NCBI GenBank assembly: GCA_032464575.1
Contig: JAWDKM010000004.1
Span: 372,001-436,000 of the forward strand
Direction of reading: 5' to 3'
Source: Pontivivens sp032464575
GTDB taxonomy: Bacteria; Pseudomonadota; Alphaproteobacteria; Rhodobacterales; Rhodobacteraceae
Length of the DNA stretch: 64,000 bases
This document shows positions 1 through 7,461 of this stretch, in pieces (the stretch's first letter is position 1; each line of letters begins with the position of its first letter). Made by a program: the position numbers and the translations under genes. Under the pieces are notes generated by a model. It did not search any database, was not told where the DNA came from, and worked only from the letters and a program-made list of their open reading frames with translations.

Positions 1-550
1 CCAGCGCGTCGACGCCCGACGTCTCCTTGTGGAAGACCGCGTCACCGCCGGTCTGGCCGGTGGACAGCGATCCCTTGTCATGGGTGCGCGGAATGAAGCG
101 CATGGCCGCGTTTGCCGCATCCGCGTCATCGATGGCGAGCCAGACGGTGACGGTGCGCGCCGGGCTCAGCGACCAGAAGCTCGCATCCTGGTGCCAGGGC
201 ACGCGGCGCGGATCGCCCGCCTGCTTCGACAGGACCGCGGTGGCCCAGCAGACGATGTCGGGTCCCACGATGTCCTGCACGTGATCGAGGATGCGCGGGT
301 CGGTCGCGATGTCCCACAGCCCCGCCAGCCGCGCCTGGTAGCAGTTGATGCCGTAGGCGCCGTCCGGGCCCATGTCGGCCATCAGCCGGTCCACATAGGC
401 GCGGATGCGCGCGATCTCCTCGGGCGGGAAGATGGTGAAGGGTGCGACCCAGCCCTCGCGGTTGTAATGCGCGATCTCGGCCCCGGTCAGGCGGCGGCGC
501 GGGCGGTCGGGCACGGGCGCGAAGCGCAGGTCCTGGCGTGTGGTCTGCAT
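1..550 (-). CDS. Phytanoyl-CoA dioxygenase (PhyH) family protein, partial
   Basis: The first 183 residues are visible; the C-terminus lies beyond the window edge. The family consists of Fe(II)/2-oxoglutarate-dependent oxygenases that hydroxylate small cytoplasmic substrates. The sequence shows the HxD iron-binding pair in WHQDASFW (His120, Asp122), followed by the family-typical stretch TVWLAIDDADAAN and FIPRTH. The distal iron-binding His and the 2-oxoglutarate-binding Arg would be in the missing part. The ATG at 548-550 is the first start and is close to the divergent AraC-type gene, so the regulator may control it. Next to a PhnM-like gene, a PhnY-type phosphonate hydroxylase is conceivable, but nothing in the visible part fixes the substrate; ectoine-hydroxylase-like or other PhyH roles remain open. 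Confidence 0.8.
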   Translation of the reverse strand, partial: MQTTRQDLRFAPVPDRPRRRLTGAEIAHYNREGWVAPFTIFPPEEIARIRAYVDRLMADMGPDGAYGINCYQARLAGLWDIATDPRILDHVQDIVGPDIVCWATAVLSKQAGDPRRVPWHQDASFWSLSPARTVTVWLAIDDADAANAAMRFIPRTHDKGSLSTGQTGGDAVFHKETSGVDAL

Positions 551-652
551 CGGATTTCATCCTTCTTTGCCACCAGCCTGACCTGCCCCGCGCGGGCAGT
601 GGAGACCCCAGCTTGACAAAAGGGTGTGCCCCCTTGACTTTGTTCCGGTTGA

Positions 653-1564
653 ATGTTGCGCCGCAACAGGGGTTTGCCCGAGCCAATGCGCGAAGCCGTG
701 TTCAGAATTGACACATACCTGCGGGGCGACGAGGCCTATCACTTCGCGCGCAAGGAGCTGTCCTCGCAGCGCCCGGCGCTGCGCCACCGCCACGACTACT
801 ACGAACTGTTCCTCATCGAACGCGGTGCGGCCAGTCACCGGATCAACGGGACCGAGGAGCGGCTGGCGGCGGGCGACATGGTCTTCATCCGGCCCGACGA
901 CTGCCACGCGCTGCAGGCGGAGGACGGGATCGGCTGCCGCATTCTCAACGTGATGTTCCTGCCGGGAACGGCCGACCACCTCGCCGCACGCTACGGCGGC
1001 GATCTGGCCGAACGGTTCTTCTGGTTCGGGGGCGAGCTGCCGATGGTCCTGCACCTGACCGGCGCGCAGATGGAGCGGGCGATCAACTCGGCCCAGCACC
1101 TCGGCGGCTCGCGGCGGACGCTGGCGCGGATCGAGCACTTCCTGCTCGCGATCATGACCCATGTGCTCGACGAAGTGGCGACGATCGAGCGGGGCGCGCC
1201 GCGTTGGCTGATCGCGGCCTGCCAGGCGGCGCGGCGGCCGGAGGTGTTCCGCGAAGGGGCGGCCGGGTTCGTCGCCGCCGCCGGGCGCGGGCACGAGCAC
1301 GTGTGCCGCCAGGCGCGGCGACATCTGGGGGTCTCGCCCACCGTCTTCGTCAACCGTATCCGCATCCAGCATGCCGCGATGCTGCTGTCGGCCACCGACC
1401 GGCCACTGGCGGAGGTGGCGGGCGACTGCGGGATCGAGAACCTGAGCTATTTCCACAAGCTCTTTCGCGAGCAGTATGGTACGACCCCCGGCGCCTACCG
1501 CGAGCGGCGGCAGCGCGATCCGATCCAGAGCGGGAGCGGGACTGTCACCGAAACGTCAGTCTAG
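653..1564 (+). CDS. AraC family transcriptional regulator with cupin sensor domain
   Basis: A 303-aa regulator. The N-terminal cupin-like sensor carries HRHDYYELFLIERG at about residues 45-60, the arrangement seen in ChbR-type and other sugar-sensing AraC proteins. The C-terminal about 100 residues form the double helix-turn-helix, including VNRIRIQHAAMLLSATDR and the signature FHKLFREQYGTTPGAYR. It diverges from the PhyH-like gene (102 bp between starts) and ends 24 bp before the PhnM-like gene, so it may control either or both. An alternative start at 686 (MREAVF) would remove 11 residues; neither start has a strong Shine-Dalgarno sequence. The ligand is unknown. Confidence 0.85.
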   Translation: MLRRNRGLPEPMREAVFRIDTYLRGDEAYHFARKELSSQRPALRHRHDYYELFLIERGAASHRINGTEERLAAGDMVFIRPDDCHALQAEDGIGCRILNVMFLPGTADHLAARYGGDLAERFFWFGGELPMVLHLTGAQMERAINSAQHLGGSRRTLARIEHFLLAIMTHVLDEVATIERGAPRWLIAACQAARRPEVFREGAAGFVAAAGRGHEHVCRQARRHLGVSPTVFVNRIRIQHAAMLLSATDRPLAEVAGDCGIENLSYFHKLFREQYGTTPGAYRERRQRDPIQSGSGTVTETSV

Positions 1565-1588
1565 CTTGCTACCCGACGAGACGGGGAA

Positions 1589-2803
1589 ATGGGGGTGGTC
1601 ATGTTTCGGGTGATCGGAGCGACGGTGATCCTGCCGGACGGCGTGGCGCGCTGCGAGGTCAGCGTGGAGGACGGGTGCATCGCGGCACTCGACGCCCCCG
1701 CGCGGCCGGGCGAGGTCAAGGTGGACGGGCGCGGCAAGGTGCTCGCACCCGCGCTGATCGACATCCACGGCGATGCGTTCGAGCGGCAGCTGATGCCGCG
1801 GCCCGGCGTCCTGTTCCCCCTCGATACCGCGGTGCTGGAGACGGACCGCCAGCTTGGTGCGAACGGGATCGCGACGGCGTTCCACGCGGTGACGCTGGGA
1901 TGGGAGCCCGGGCTGCGCTCCGTCGAGCAGGGACGGATGCTCTACGAGGCCCTCGTCCGGCTCGCCCCGCGCCTCACGGTGGACAACGCCGTGCAGTTGC
2001 GGTGGGAGACCTTCGCGTTCGAGGCCGTCGAGCTGATGGAGGAGCTGCTGGAGGGTCCCCTGCCCGCCGCCATCGCCTTCAATGATCACACCACGATGTC
2101 GATGCGCGACCCCGCCATACGCGTGCAGGACCGGCCCTTCGACCACGACCCTGACTTTCCGGCGGTCGGCATGGATGCCCCGCACCTGCCGCGCAAGATG
2201 GCGGGCTCGGCGCGGCGGGCCGGTCTCGACATGGAACCTTATCTCGCCCTGATGGGCGAGGTCTGGACGCGGCGCGCGGAGGTGCCCGCCATGATCGCGC
2301 GGGTGGCCGCGGCGGGGCGCCGGGCCGGGGTGGGCATGTTGAGCCACGACGACACGCAGGACGAGACGCGGGCGTTCTACCGCGACCTCGGCGCGCGGAT
2401 CAGCGAGTTTCCGATGCGGGTGCCGGTGGCCGAGGCCGCGCGCGCGGCGGGGGACGCCATCGCCTTCGGCGCGCCCAACGTGGTGCGCGGCGGCAGTCAT
2501 ATCGGCTCGCCCTCCGCGGCGGAGATGGTGGAGGCGGGGCTCTGCGACATGCTCGCCTCCGACTACTACTACCCGGCGATGCTGGCCGCGGTGGCGCGGT
2601 TGCATGAGGAGCGGCGCGCTCCACTCGACAAGCTATGGCGGCTGGTCTCCGCCGGACCGGCGGAGGCGATGCGCCTGCCCGACCGGGGCGAGATCGCGGT
2701 GGGCCGGCGCGCTGACCTCGTAATGCTCGACTGGCCCGAGGGCGAGGTGCCCGCAGTGCGGCGGACCTGGGTCGGCGGGCGGCTCGCCTACTCGGCGGGC
2801 TGA
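1589..2803 (+). CDS. PhnM-like amidohydrolase (alpha-D-ribose 1-methylphosphonate 5-triphosphate diphosphatase family)
   Basis: A 404-aa amidohydrolase-superfamily protein. PhnM removes pyrophosphate from the ribose triphosphate intermediate of the C-P lyase pathway. Visible family features are a metal-binding motif ALIDIHGDAFE near residues 56-65 followed by LMPRPG, an internal LSHDD motif near residue 250, and GAPNVVRGGSHIGSPSA near residue 295; these are the PhnM landmarks as I know them. The C-terminus has the usual composite-domain return (GEIAVGRRADLVMLDW). The start could also be the in-frame ATG at 1601, which has a G-rich stretch upstream. No other C-P lyase genes are in the window, so this may be a stand-alone paralogue acting on a related substrate. 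Confidence 0.75.
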   Translation: MGVVMFRVIGATVILPDGVARCEVSVEDGCIAALDAPARPGEVKVDGRGKVLAPALIDIHGDAFERQLMPRPGVLFPLDTAVLETDRQLGANGIATAFHAVTLGWEPGLRSVEQGRMLYEALVRLAPRLTVDNAVQLRWETFAFEAVELMEELLEGPLPAAIAFNDHTTMSMRDPAIRVQDRPFDHDPDFPAVGMDAPHLPRKMAGSARRAGLDMEPYLALMGEVWTRRAEVPAMIARVAAAGRRAGVGMLSHDDTQDETRAFYRDLGARISEFPMRVPVAEAARAAGDAIAFGAPNVVRGGSHIGSPSAAEMVEAGLCDMLASDYYYPAMLAAVARLHEERRAPLDKLWRLVSAGPAEAMRLPDRGEIAVGRRADLVMLDWPEGEVPAVRRTWVGGRLAYSAG

Positions 2804-3382
2804 GCGGCGCGGGAAGGCACGAAGACGTCCGCCGGCCCGCTCCCGTCACCGGCGTGGCTCGTGCGAGGATCGTCGGCGGGAACGGTGCCACGTCGCGCCA
2901 CGGATCGGGCGACGGCGGAACGGGCGGGGCGAAGTGGTGCGCCGCGGGCGTGGGGGCTATCCCGCGCCCGGCATGGCGGCAGGCGGGCAAGCAGGAGTTG
3001 TCGGACGGCGAGTTGATCGCAGCCCTGACGCGCCCGTCCTTTCGCAGGCCTCTCGACATCGACGAGCGGGCGCGGCGGGCGCTGGCCGATCCCGCGCGTC
3101 CGCCGCGGGCGGTCGACGCGCTCTCGGTTGATCGGTCGCTGTCCGCGCGACAAGGCTCCGCCGCAGGATGGACGGCAGCGGCGATGCGGGGGCCGTCGCG
3201 GCGGTGCTGCGGGCGATGGACGCATGGTCGGCGCAGGAGCAGGCGGATCCGGTAGCGCTCCGGGCCGGGCCAGCGGGCCTTGCGGAGGGGATGCGGGTGC
3301 TGGTGAAGCGCCATGGCTGGATGCCGAAATACGATCCGGGTCGGCGGGAGGGCGGCGCCCGGGCTGCCGCCCGAGGCCGAGC
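2804..3382. other. Gap between PhnM-like and MBL genes; no clear gene
   Basis: About 580 bp of GC-rich sequence with several overlapping open frames on both strands and no recognisable protein. The most gene-like candidate is the short frame starting at 3168, listed separately. I see no repeats, RNA genes or clear terminator. Confidence 0.5.
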
Positions 3383-3386
3383 TTAG
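3168..3386 (+). CDS. Doubtful short hypothetical protein
   Basis: A 72-codon frame with ATG and a weak GCAGG directly upstream. It ends by overlapping the last 4 bp of the convergent MBL-fold gene. The product begins MDGSGDAGAVAAVLRAMDAW and has a basic, low-complexity tail; no domain is recognised. Neighbouring frames of similar length exist in the same GC-rich stretch, so it may be spurious. Confidence 0.25.
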   Translation: MDGSGDAGAVAAVLRAMDAWSAQEQADPVALRAGPAGLAEGMRVLVKRHGWMPKYDPGRREGGARAAARGRA

Positions 3387-4318
3387 CTCGCCTCGCTGAC
3401 CGTGCCGCCAAGCTGGAGCGCGACGCGCTTGGCCGCGAAGGCCAGCACCTCCTGCCGCGTGTTGCCCGCGACGCCTTCGAGGAAGGGCCAGTCGGCCTCC
3501 ATGGCAAAGACGATGCCGTCCATCTCCTCCGGCGTCAGTACGTCGTCCCCGTCGAGTGCGCCCGCCACCCGGTCGCGCAGGGCGGTGAGGAAGACGCGCT
3601 GGGCCGCGACCTCGTCCAGGTCCACCGGCGACGGGCCATGACCGATATGCAGCCGATCGTCGACATCGTAGCGGGTGGTCAGCGTGTCGAGCTGGTCGAG
3701 CCACGCCTCCACGTCCTCGAACGGCACGGCGGGTGCGCCGACGTTGACGAGGTCGCCGATGAAGGCGAGGTCGGCCTCCTCGATCGTGACGGTGAGGGTG
3801 GATTCCGCCTCGCTCGGCCCGAAAATGTCGAAGCGCAGCGTGGTGCCGCCGATCTGGCGCACCTCGCCATCGGAGACGACGGTGGCGTCGGCGACGGCTT
3901 CCGTCAGGGCGTCCTGCGTGGCAAACCGGTCGCCGTGGCGCTGGTTGCGCATCTCGATGAAGCCGCGGGCGTCGCTGCGGATCGAGGCGAGCGTGGTGGC
4001 ATCGGTGATCACCTCGGCCTCCGGAAACGCCTCCAGCCAGACGGGCAGACCGCCGTAGTGGTCGGTATGGGCGTGACTAACGATGATCGCCGTCACCGGC
4101 TGCTCGGTCGTGGCGCGCAGGTGGCGCAGGGCGCGCTCGGCCTCCGGCAACAGGCGCTGGGCGTCGATGAGGACGGTCCCGGCGTCGGTCTCGAACCAGT
4201 GGGAGTTGACGCTGTCGACGTCGCGGACCTGGCTGGCATAGCTGTGGACGGCGAGGTCGGCCAGCGCCGTGGTCGGCATGAGCGCGAGGGTCAGGGCGAG
4301 GCTGCGAAAGTGGGTCAT
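3383..4318 (-). CDS. Secreted MBL-fold metallohydrolase
   Basis: A 311-aa protein with a Sec signal peptide (residues 1-20, ending PTTALA). It is followed by a metallo-beta-lactamase fold whose zinc motif SHAHTDHYGG supplies His82, His84, Asp86 and His87. Later metal ligands are plausible in FIGDLVN and HIGHGPSP. The product should act in the periplasm; the architecture resembles class-B-lactamase-like and SoxH-like hydrolases, and the substrate is unknown. The start at 4318 is favoured over the upstream in-frame ATG at 4369 because GGAG lies 9 bp upstream and it begins the signal peptide directly. It diverges from a TetR gene with paired operator-like dyads between, so TetR-controlled expression is likely. 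Confidence 0.85.
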   Translation of the reverse strand: MTHFRSLALTLALMPTTALADLAVHSYASQVRDVDSVNSHWFETDAGTVLIDAQRLLPEAERALRHLRATTEQPVTAIIVSHAHTDHYGGLPVWLEAFPEAEVITDATTLASIRSDARGFIEMRNQRHGDRFATQDALTEAVADATVVSDGEVRQIGGTTLRFDIFGPSEAESTLTVTIEEADLAFIGDLVNVGAPAVPFEDVEAWLDQLDTLTTRYDVDDRLHIGHGPSPVDLDEVAAQRVFLTALRDRVAGALDGDDVLTPEEMDGIVFAMEADWPFLEGVAGNTRQEVLAFAAKRVALQLGGTVSEAS

Positions 4319-4353
4319 CTCGATACTCCAATGCTGCGGTCGGGCGTCCATTC

Positions 4354-4369
4354 TTGACGCCTGTGTCAA
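4354..4369. promoter_or_regulatory. Operator-like dyad TTGAC-N6-GTCAA (copy 1)
   Basis: A perfect 5-bp inverted repeat with a 6-bp spacer, in the divergent space between the MBL hydrolase and the TetR gene. The surrounding ATTCTTGACG is shared with copy 2 located 37 bp downstream. This is the typical size and place for a TetR operator. Binding is inferred. Confidence 0.65.
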
Positions 4370-4390
4370 ATTTGGGGCTGGAAGGCATTC

Positions 4391-4406
4391 TTGACGAGGG
4401 TGTCAA
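4391..4406. promoter_or_regulatory. Operator-like dyad TTGAC-N6-GTCAA (copy 2)
   Basis: A second copy of the same dyad (TTGAC, six bases, GTCAA) in the same orientation as copy 1. Its TTGACG half could also serve as a -35 box for the TetR gene starting at 4450. Two equal sites between divergent genes suggest one for each promoter or cooperative binding by two dimers. Confidence 0.65.
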
Positions 4407-4449
4407 AGACGGAGATGTGGAAACAAACCGTCACCCGCGGGAGGTGCGA

Positions 4450-5040
4450 ATGGTCGGCATCCGGAAGTTCGACGAGGCGAAGCTGATCGAAGACGCGATG
4501 CGTACCTTCTGGGCGCGCGGGGCGGGTGCTACGACGATGGCGGACCTCGCGGCAGCGACGGGAGTGCAGCGCGGCAGCCTCTACAACGCCTATGGCGACC
4601 GGGAGACGCTGCTGATTGCCGCGCTGGACCTCTACGCAACGCGGTGGCGGGCGCAGGCGGTGGAGGCGCTTGCCGATCCGGAGCCGGAGGCGGCAGTGGC
4701 GGGATTCCTGCAGGTTCACACCGACCGCATGGCCGATCCCGGCAATCCGCCGGGCTGCCTGATGACGCAGGTCTGCATGGAGCTCACCGGACCGTCGGAT
4801 GCCGTCGCGAAGCGGGTCGAGATGCACTTCCGGCAGACGGAGGATGCGCTGGAGGCTTATTTCGAGGCGGCGCGGGCGCGCGGAACCCTGCGCGCCCCGC
4901 TGCAGCCGCGGGCGAGCGCGCGGTTCGTCGTCGCCACCAGCCGCGGGATGGCGGTGATGCACAAGGCCCATGGCGGACGGATCGACGTGGTGGAAGATAT
5001 CGCCGCCTCGGCCAGCCTGCTCTTTCACCGGCCGAGGTGA
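4450..5040 (+). CDS. TetR family transcriptional regulator
   Basis: A 196-aa repressor-type protein. The N-terminal helix-turn-helix reads ATTMADLAAATGVQRGSLYNAYGDRETLL (about residues 25-55), a standard TetR recognition region. The ligand domain contains GNPPGCLMTQVCMEL, a stretch common in the AcrR/YxaF-like subgroup whose members often have a reactive Cys. The start ATG at 4450 is preceded by GGGAGG, which fits better than the upstream in-frame ATG at 4354 lying inside the first operator-like dyad. Its likely target is the divergent MBL hydrolase plus itself through the two TTGAC-N6-GTCAA sites. It is convergent with dabA, with only 7 bp between the stop codons. Confidence 0.88.
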   Translation: MVGIRKFDEAKLIEDAMRTFWARGAGATTMADLAAATGVQRGSLYNAYGDRETLLIAALDLYATRWRAQAVEALADPEPEAAVAGFLQVHTDRMADPGNPPGCLMTQVCMELTGPSDAVAKRVEMHFRQTEDALEAYFEAARARGTLRAPLQPRASARFVVATSRGMAVMHKAHGGRIDVVEDIAASASLLFHRPR

Positions 5041-5047
5041 GGGGTGC

Positions 5048-7438
5048 TCAGCCGACGGCCCGAAGCTCCGGCGCGTCGGCCTGCGGCACCGGCTCCCACC
5101 GCAGATCGCCGGCGTAGCGCCACGCCATCCGCCCCGTCTCGTCCAGCGCGAAGAGGTGGAGCCAGCGGTTGTCGAAGAGCGCCCGGACGCCGTCGTGGCG
5201 GTCGAGGATCCCGGCCATCGCCTCGCGCGGGGCCTCGATGCAGACCGACAGGCGCAGGGGTTCGTGGACATGGCCCTCGCCATCGTGGACCGATTGCCAG
5301 GGCAGACCGGCGCGCAGGATGCCGCCGTTCCCTTCGATCACGCCGATACCGCCCGTCACGTTGTGCAGGAGCTTGTTGCCAGAGCCGAAGAGCCCTGGCG
5401 CTACGGTCGAGCCGTAATATTGCAGGCTGATCCAGCTCGCGACCACGACGGGCGCGGTCATGATGAGTTCCAACACGCCGAAGCCGTCGTCCTGCGTCCA
5501 GTCGTAGTCGTGGAGGAAGGCGCGGCCGGCAAGGCTCCTGCCCGCGGTCCGCCGGCGTGGTGCTGCGACGAAGGCCTTGCACCCGGCGAGCGCCCATTCG
5601 GGGCGGGTCTCGGCCCAGTCGCGGCTGCGGATCGCGATATCCTCCTCCCCCGCGGCGCGCGGCAGGCGCAGCGCCCGCTCGGCCCGGGTGCTCTGCCCGG
5701 CGGTGGCGAGCCAGCGCTCGGCCCGGTGGAGGTCGTCGGCGTGGTCCTTCGACGGGTGGTCATCGGCATAGATCGTGACGGCGTCGGTCGTGGTGTCGTG
5801 CAGCGCGCCGAGGAAGAGGGTATCGGCCGGAACCTCGATCCCCCGCGGCTGGAGCGCCGCGCGGACCTCCGCATCATTGAGCAACGCCGCGAGCAGACGG
5901 GCGTTGACCTCGCCGGAATAGCCGCCGCACGCCCCGCAGTGCAGGCCGCTCGCATGGGGGTTGTTGACCACGTTGGCCCCATGACCCGCGAGCAGGATCA
6001 GCCGGGCGAAGTTGCCGGTCAGCGACATGGCGCGCAGCACCGTCTCCGCCGCATCGGTCCGCGCATCGAGGTCGAGCGCGGGATCAAGGCGCGGGGCGGG
6101 TTCGGCGGGCGCGGACGAGGGCGCGAGGCCCAGCGCGTCGCGCACCAGCTTGCCCGCGTAGATCGGGCCCGTCGCCTCGACGAACGCGAAGGAGGAGACG
6201 GCGGCGAGCTTGAACCGGCCCCAGGCGCGGGCGGCGCGGGCCTTAAAGCGGGCGGTGAGATCCGCCTCCTCCTCGCCCGCCGCGGTGGTGGAGACGCCGG
6301 GGTTCAGTAGCACCGGCAGCCGCCGCTCCTCGACATCGGAGGCGAAGGACTTGTGCGCGACCGGCAGGCCGAAGAAGCCCGCGAAACCAAGCGTGCGGAT
6401 GTCGGGATCGACCGCCTCCAGCGCGCGGCGGAAGACCTCCGACCGCACGTCGATGCAGAAGGCGGCCTGCAGCGCGGGGCGTGTGTCGGTGGCCGCGGGT
6501 GCGGGCGCCGCGAAGGTCTGCGCGAGCTCCCGCTGGGTGGCGCGCTCGGCGGCCTCCTGCAGGAGGGCGTCGGCAACGTGGTCCGCGGTCGGGGCGAGCG
6601 GAGCGGCGTGGGCGGTGCGCACCTCCGCCCACCGCGCGGCGATCCGGTCGCGGTACTGGAGAAACAGCGCCTCCTCCCACACCAGCCGGATCGCGAGCAG
6701 GTCGGTGATGGTCGCGTCGTGCTCGCCCGCGAGCTCGGCCTGCCAGAGGGTGTAGCGCGCGTATTGCGCCCAGCCGCCGAGGGAGAGCAGGAGCTGGTAG
6801 AGGTAGGTCTCCAGCGCGTCCTCGGTCAGGCCCAGCGTCTCGATGGCACGGGCGGTTGCGGCGGAGGGGCTCTCCGGCGCGTCGGCGACGAACTGGGCGA
6901 AGCCTGCGAGGCCCGCGATCTCCGGCGTCAGGTCGTGGGTCGCGACCTCGCGCCAGGCGGCGTAGGCCCCCCTGCCCTGCGGCGCGGCCCAGAGCGCCTG
7001 GCCCTGGTCGAAATAGCCCGCGGTCCAGGCGCCGATACGCTCGGCGAGGAGGCCGGGCCAGTCGGTGCCCGATGCCTCCGCCGCGAGATCGGCGATGGTG
7101 GGCAGGGCTTCGGGCGCGGCGCGCTCGGCCCCCGCCGCGATCCGCAGGGCGGCGAGGTCGGCCGGGGCACCCGCCGGTGCGGTGGCGAGGGCCGCGGTCA
7201 GGTCCTCGTCGGTGATGGTGCCGTCGGCGATGCGCGCGGCATACCACGTCCGGTCCATGGTGACGGGCGCTCCGGCCACCCGGCCGAGCCGGGCGGCGAC
7301 ATCCGCAAGGCCCTCCCCGGTCTGGCCGAGGAACGGGTTCACCGCGACGGAGGAGGCGAGCGGCCAGACCGGCGGGATCGCCCGGGCGGCGGCATCGGTG
7401 GCGGCGCCGAGCGCTTCAGGGGAAAGCGAGAGGGTCAT
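5048..7438 (-). CDS. dabA: DabA, inorganic carbon transporter subunit (DUF2309/UPF0753)
   Basis: A 796-aa protein of the family now called DabA, the carbonic-anhydrase-like cytoplasmic partner of the membrane protein DabB. The pair accumulates bicarbonate, probably by vectorial CO2 hydration. The zinc site can be read: Cys328 and Asp330 in FCIDVRSE, His486 in GHGANVVNN and Cys501 in HCGACGG. The His-Cys spacing of 15 equals that of the characterised Halothiobacillus protein as I recall it. The ATG at 7438 has AAGGAG upstream and lies 23 bp after the dabB stop, giving a dabB-dabA operon. No cbb or carboxysome gene is visible, so the role here is probably CO2/bicarbonate supply for anaplerosis or pH balance rather than autotrophy. 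Confidence 0.92.
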   Translation of the reverse strand: MTLSLSPEALGAATDAAARAIPPVWPLASSVAVNPFLGQTGEGLADVAARLGRVAGAPVTMDRTWYAARIADGTITDEDLTAALATAPAGAPADLAALRIAAGAERAAPEALPTIADLAAEASGTDWPGLLAERIGAWTAGYFDQGQALWAAPQGRGAYAAWREVATHDLTPEIAGLAGFAQFVADAPESPSAATARAIETLGLTEDALETYLYQLLLSLGGWAQYARYTLWQAELAGEHDATITDLLAIRLVWEEALFLQYRDRIAARWAEVRTAHAAPLAPTADHVADALLQEAAERATQRELAQTFAAPAPAATDTRPALQAAFCIDVRSEVFRRALEAVDPDIRTLGFAGFFGLPVAHKSFASDVEERRLPVLLNPGVSTTAAGEEEADLTARFKARAARAWGRFKLAAVSSFAFVEATGPIYAGKLVRDALGLAPSSAPAEPAPRLDPALDLDARTDAAETVLRAMSLTGNFARLILLAGHGANVVNNPHASGLHCGACGGYSGEVNARLLAALLNDAEVRAALQPRGIEVPADTLFLGALHDTTTDAVTIYADDHPSKDHADDLHRAERWLATAGQSTRAERALRLPRAAGEEDIAIRSRDWAETRPEWALAGCKAFVAAPRRRTAGRSLAGRAFLHDYDWTQDDGFGVLELIMTAPVVVASWISLQYYGSTVAPGLFGSGNKLLHNVTGGIGVIEGNGGILRAGLPWQSVHDGEGHVHEPLRLSVCIEAPREAMAGILDRHDGVRALFDNRWLHLFALDETGRMAWRYAGDLRWEPVPQADAPELRAVG

Positions 7439-7461
7439 CGTGCGTACTCCTTCGCGACAGA

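Noticed and set aside
2854..3255. A 133-codon plus-strand frame after the PhnM-like gene
   Set aside because: It has a GTG start, no ribosome binding site, no domain and heavy Arg/Ala/Gly content typical of GC-rich noise.
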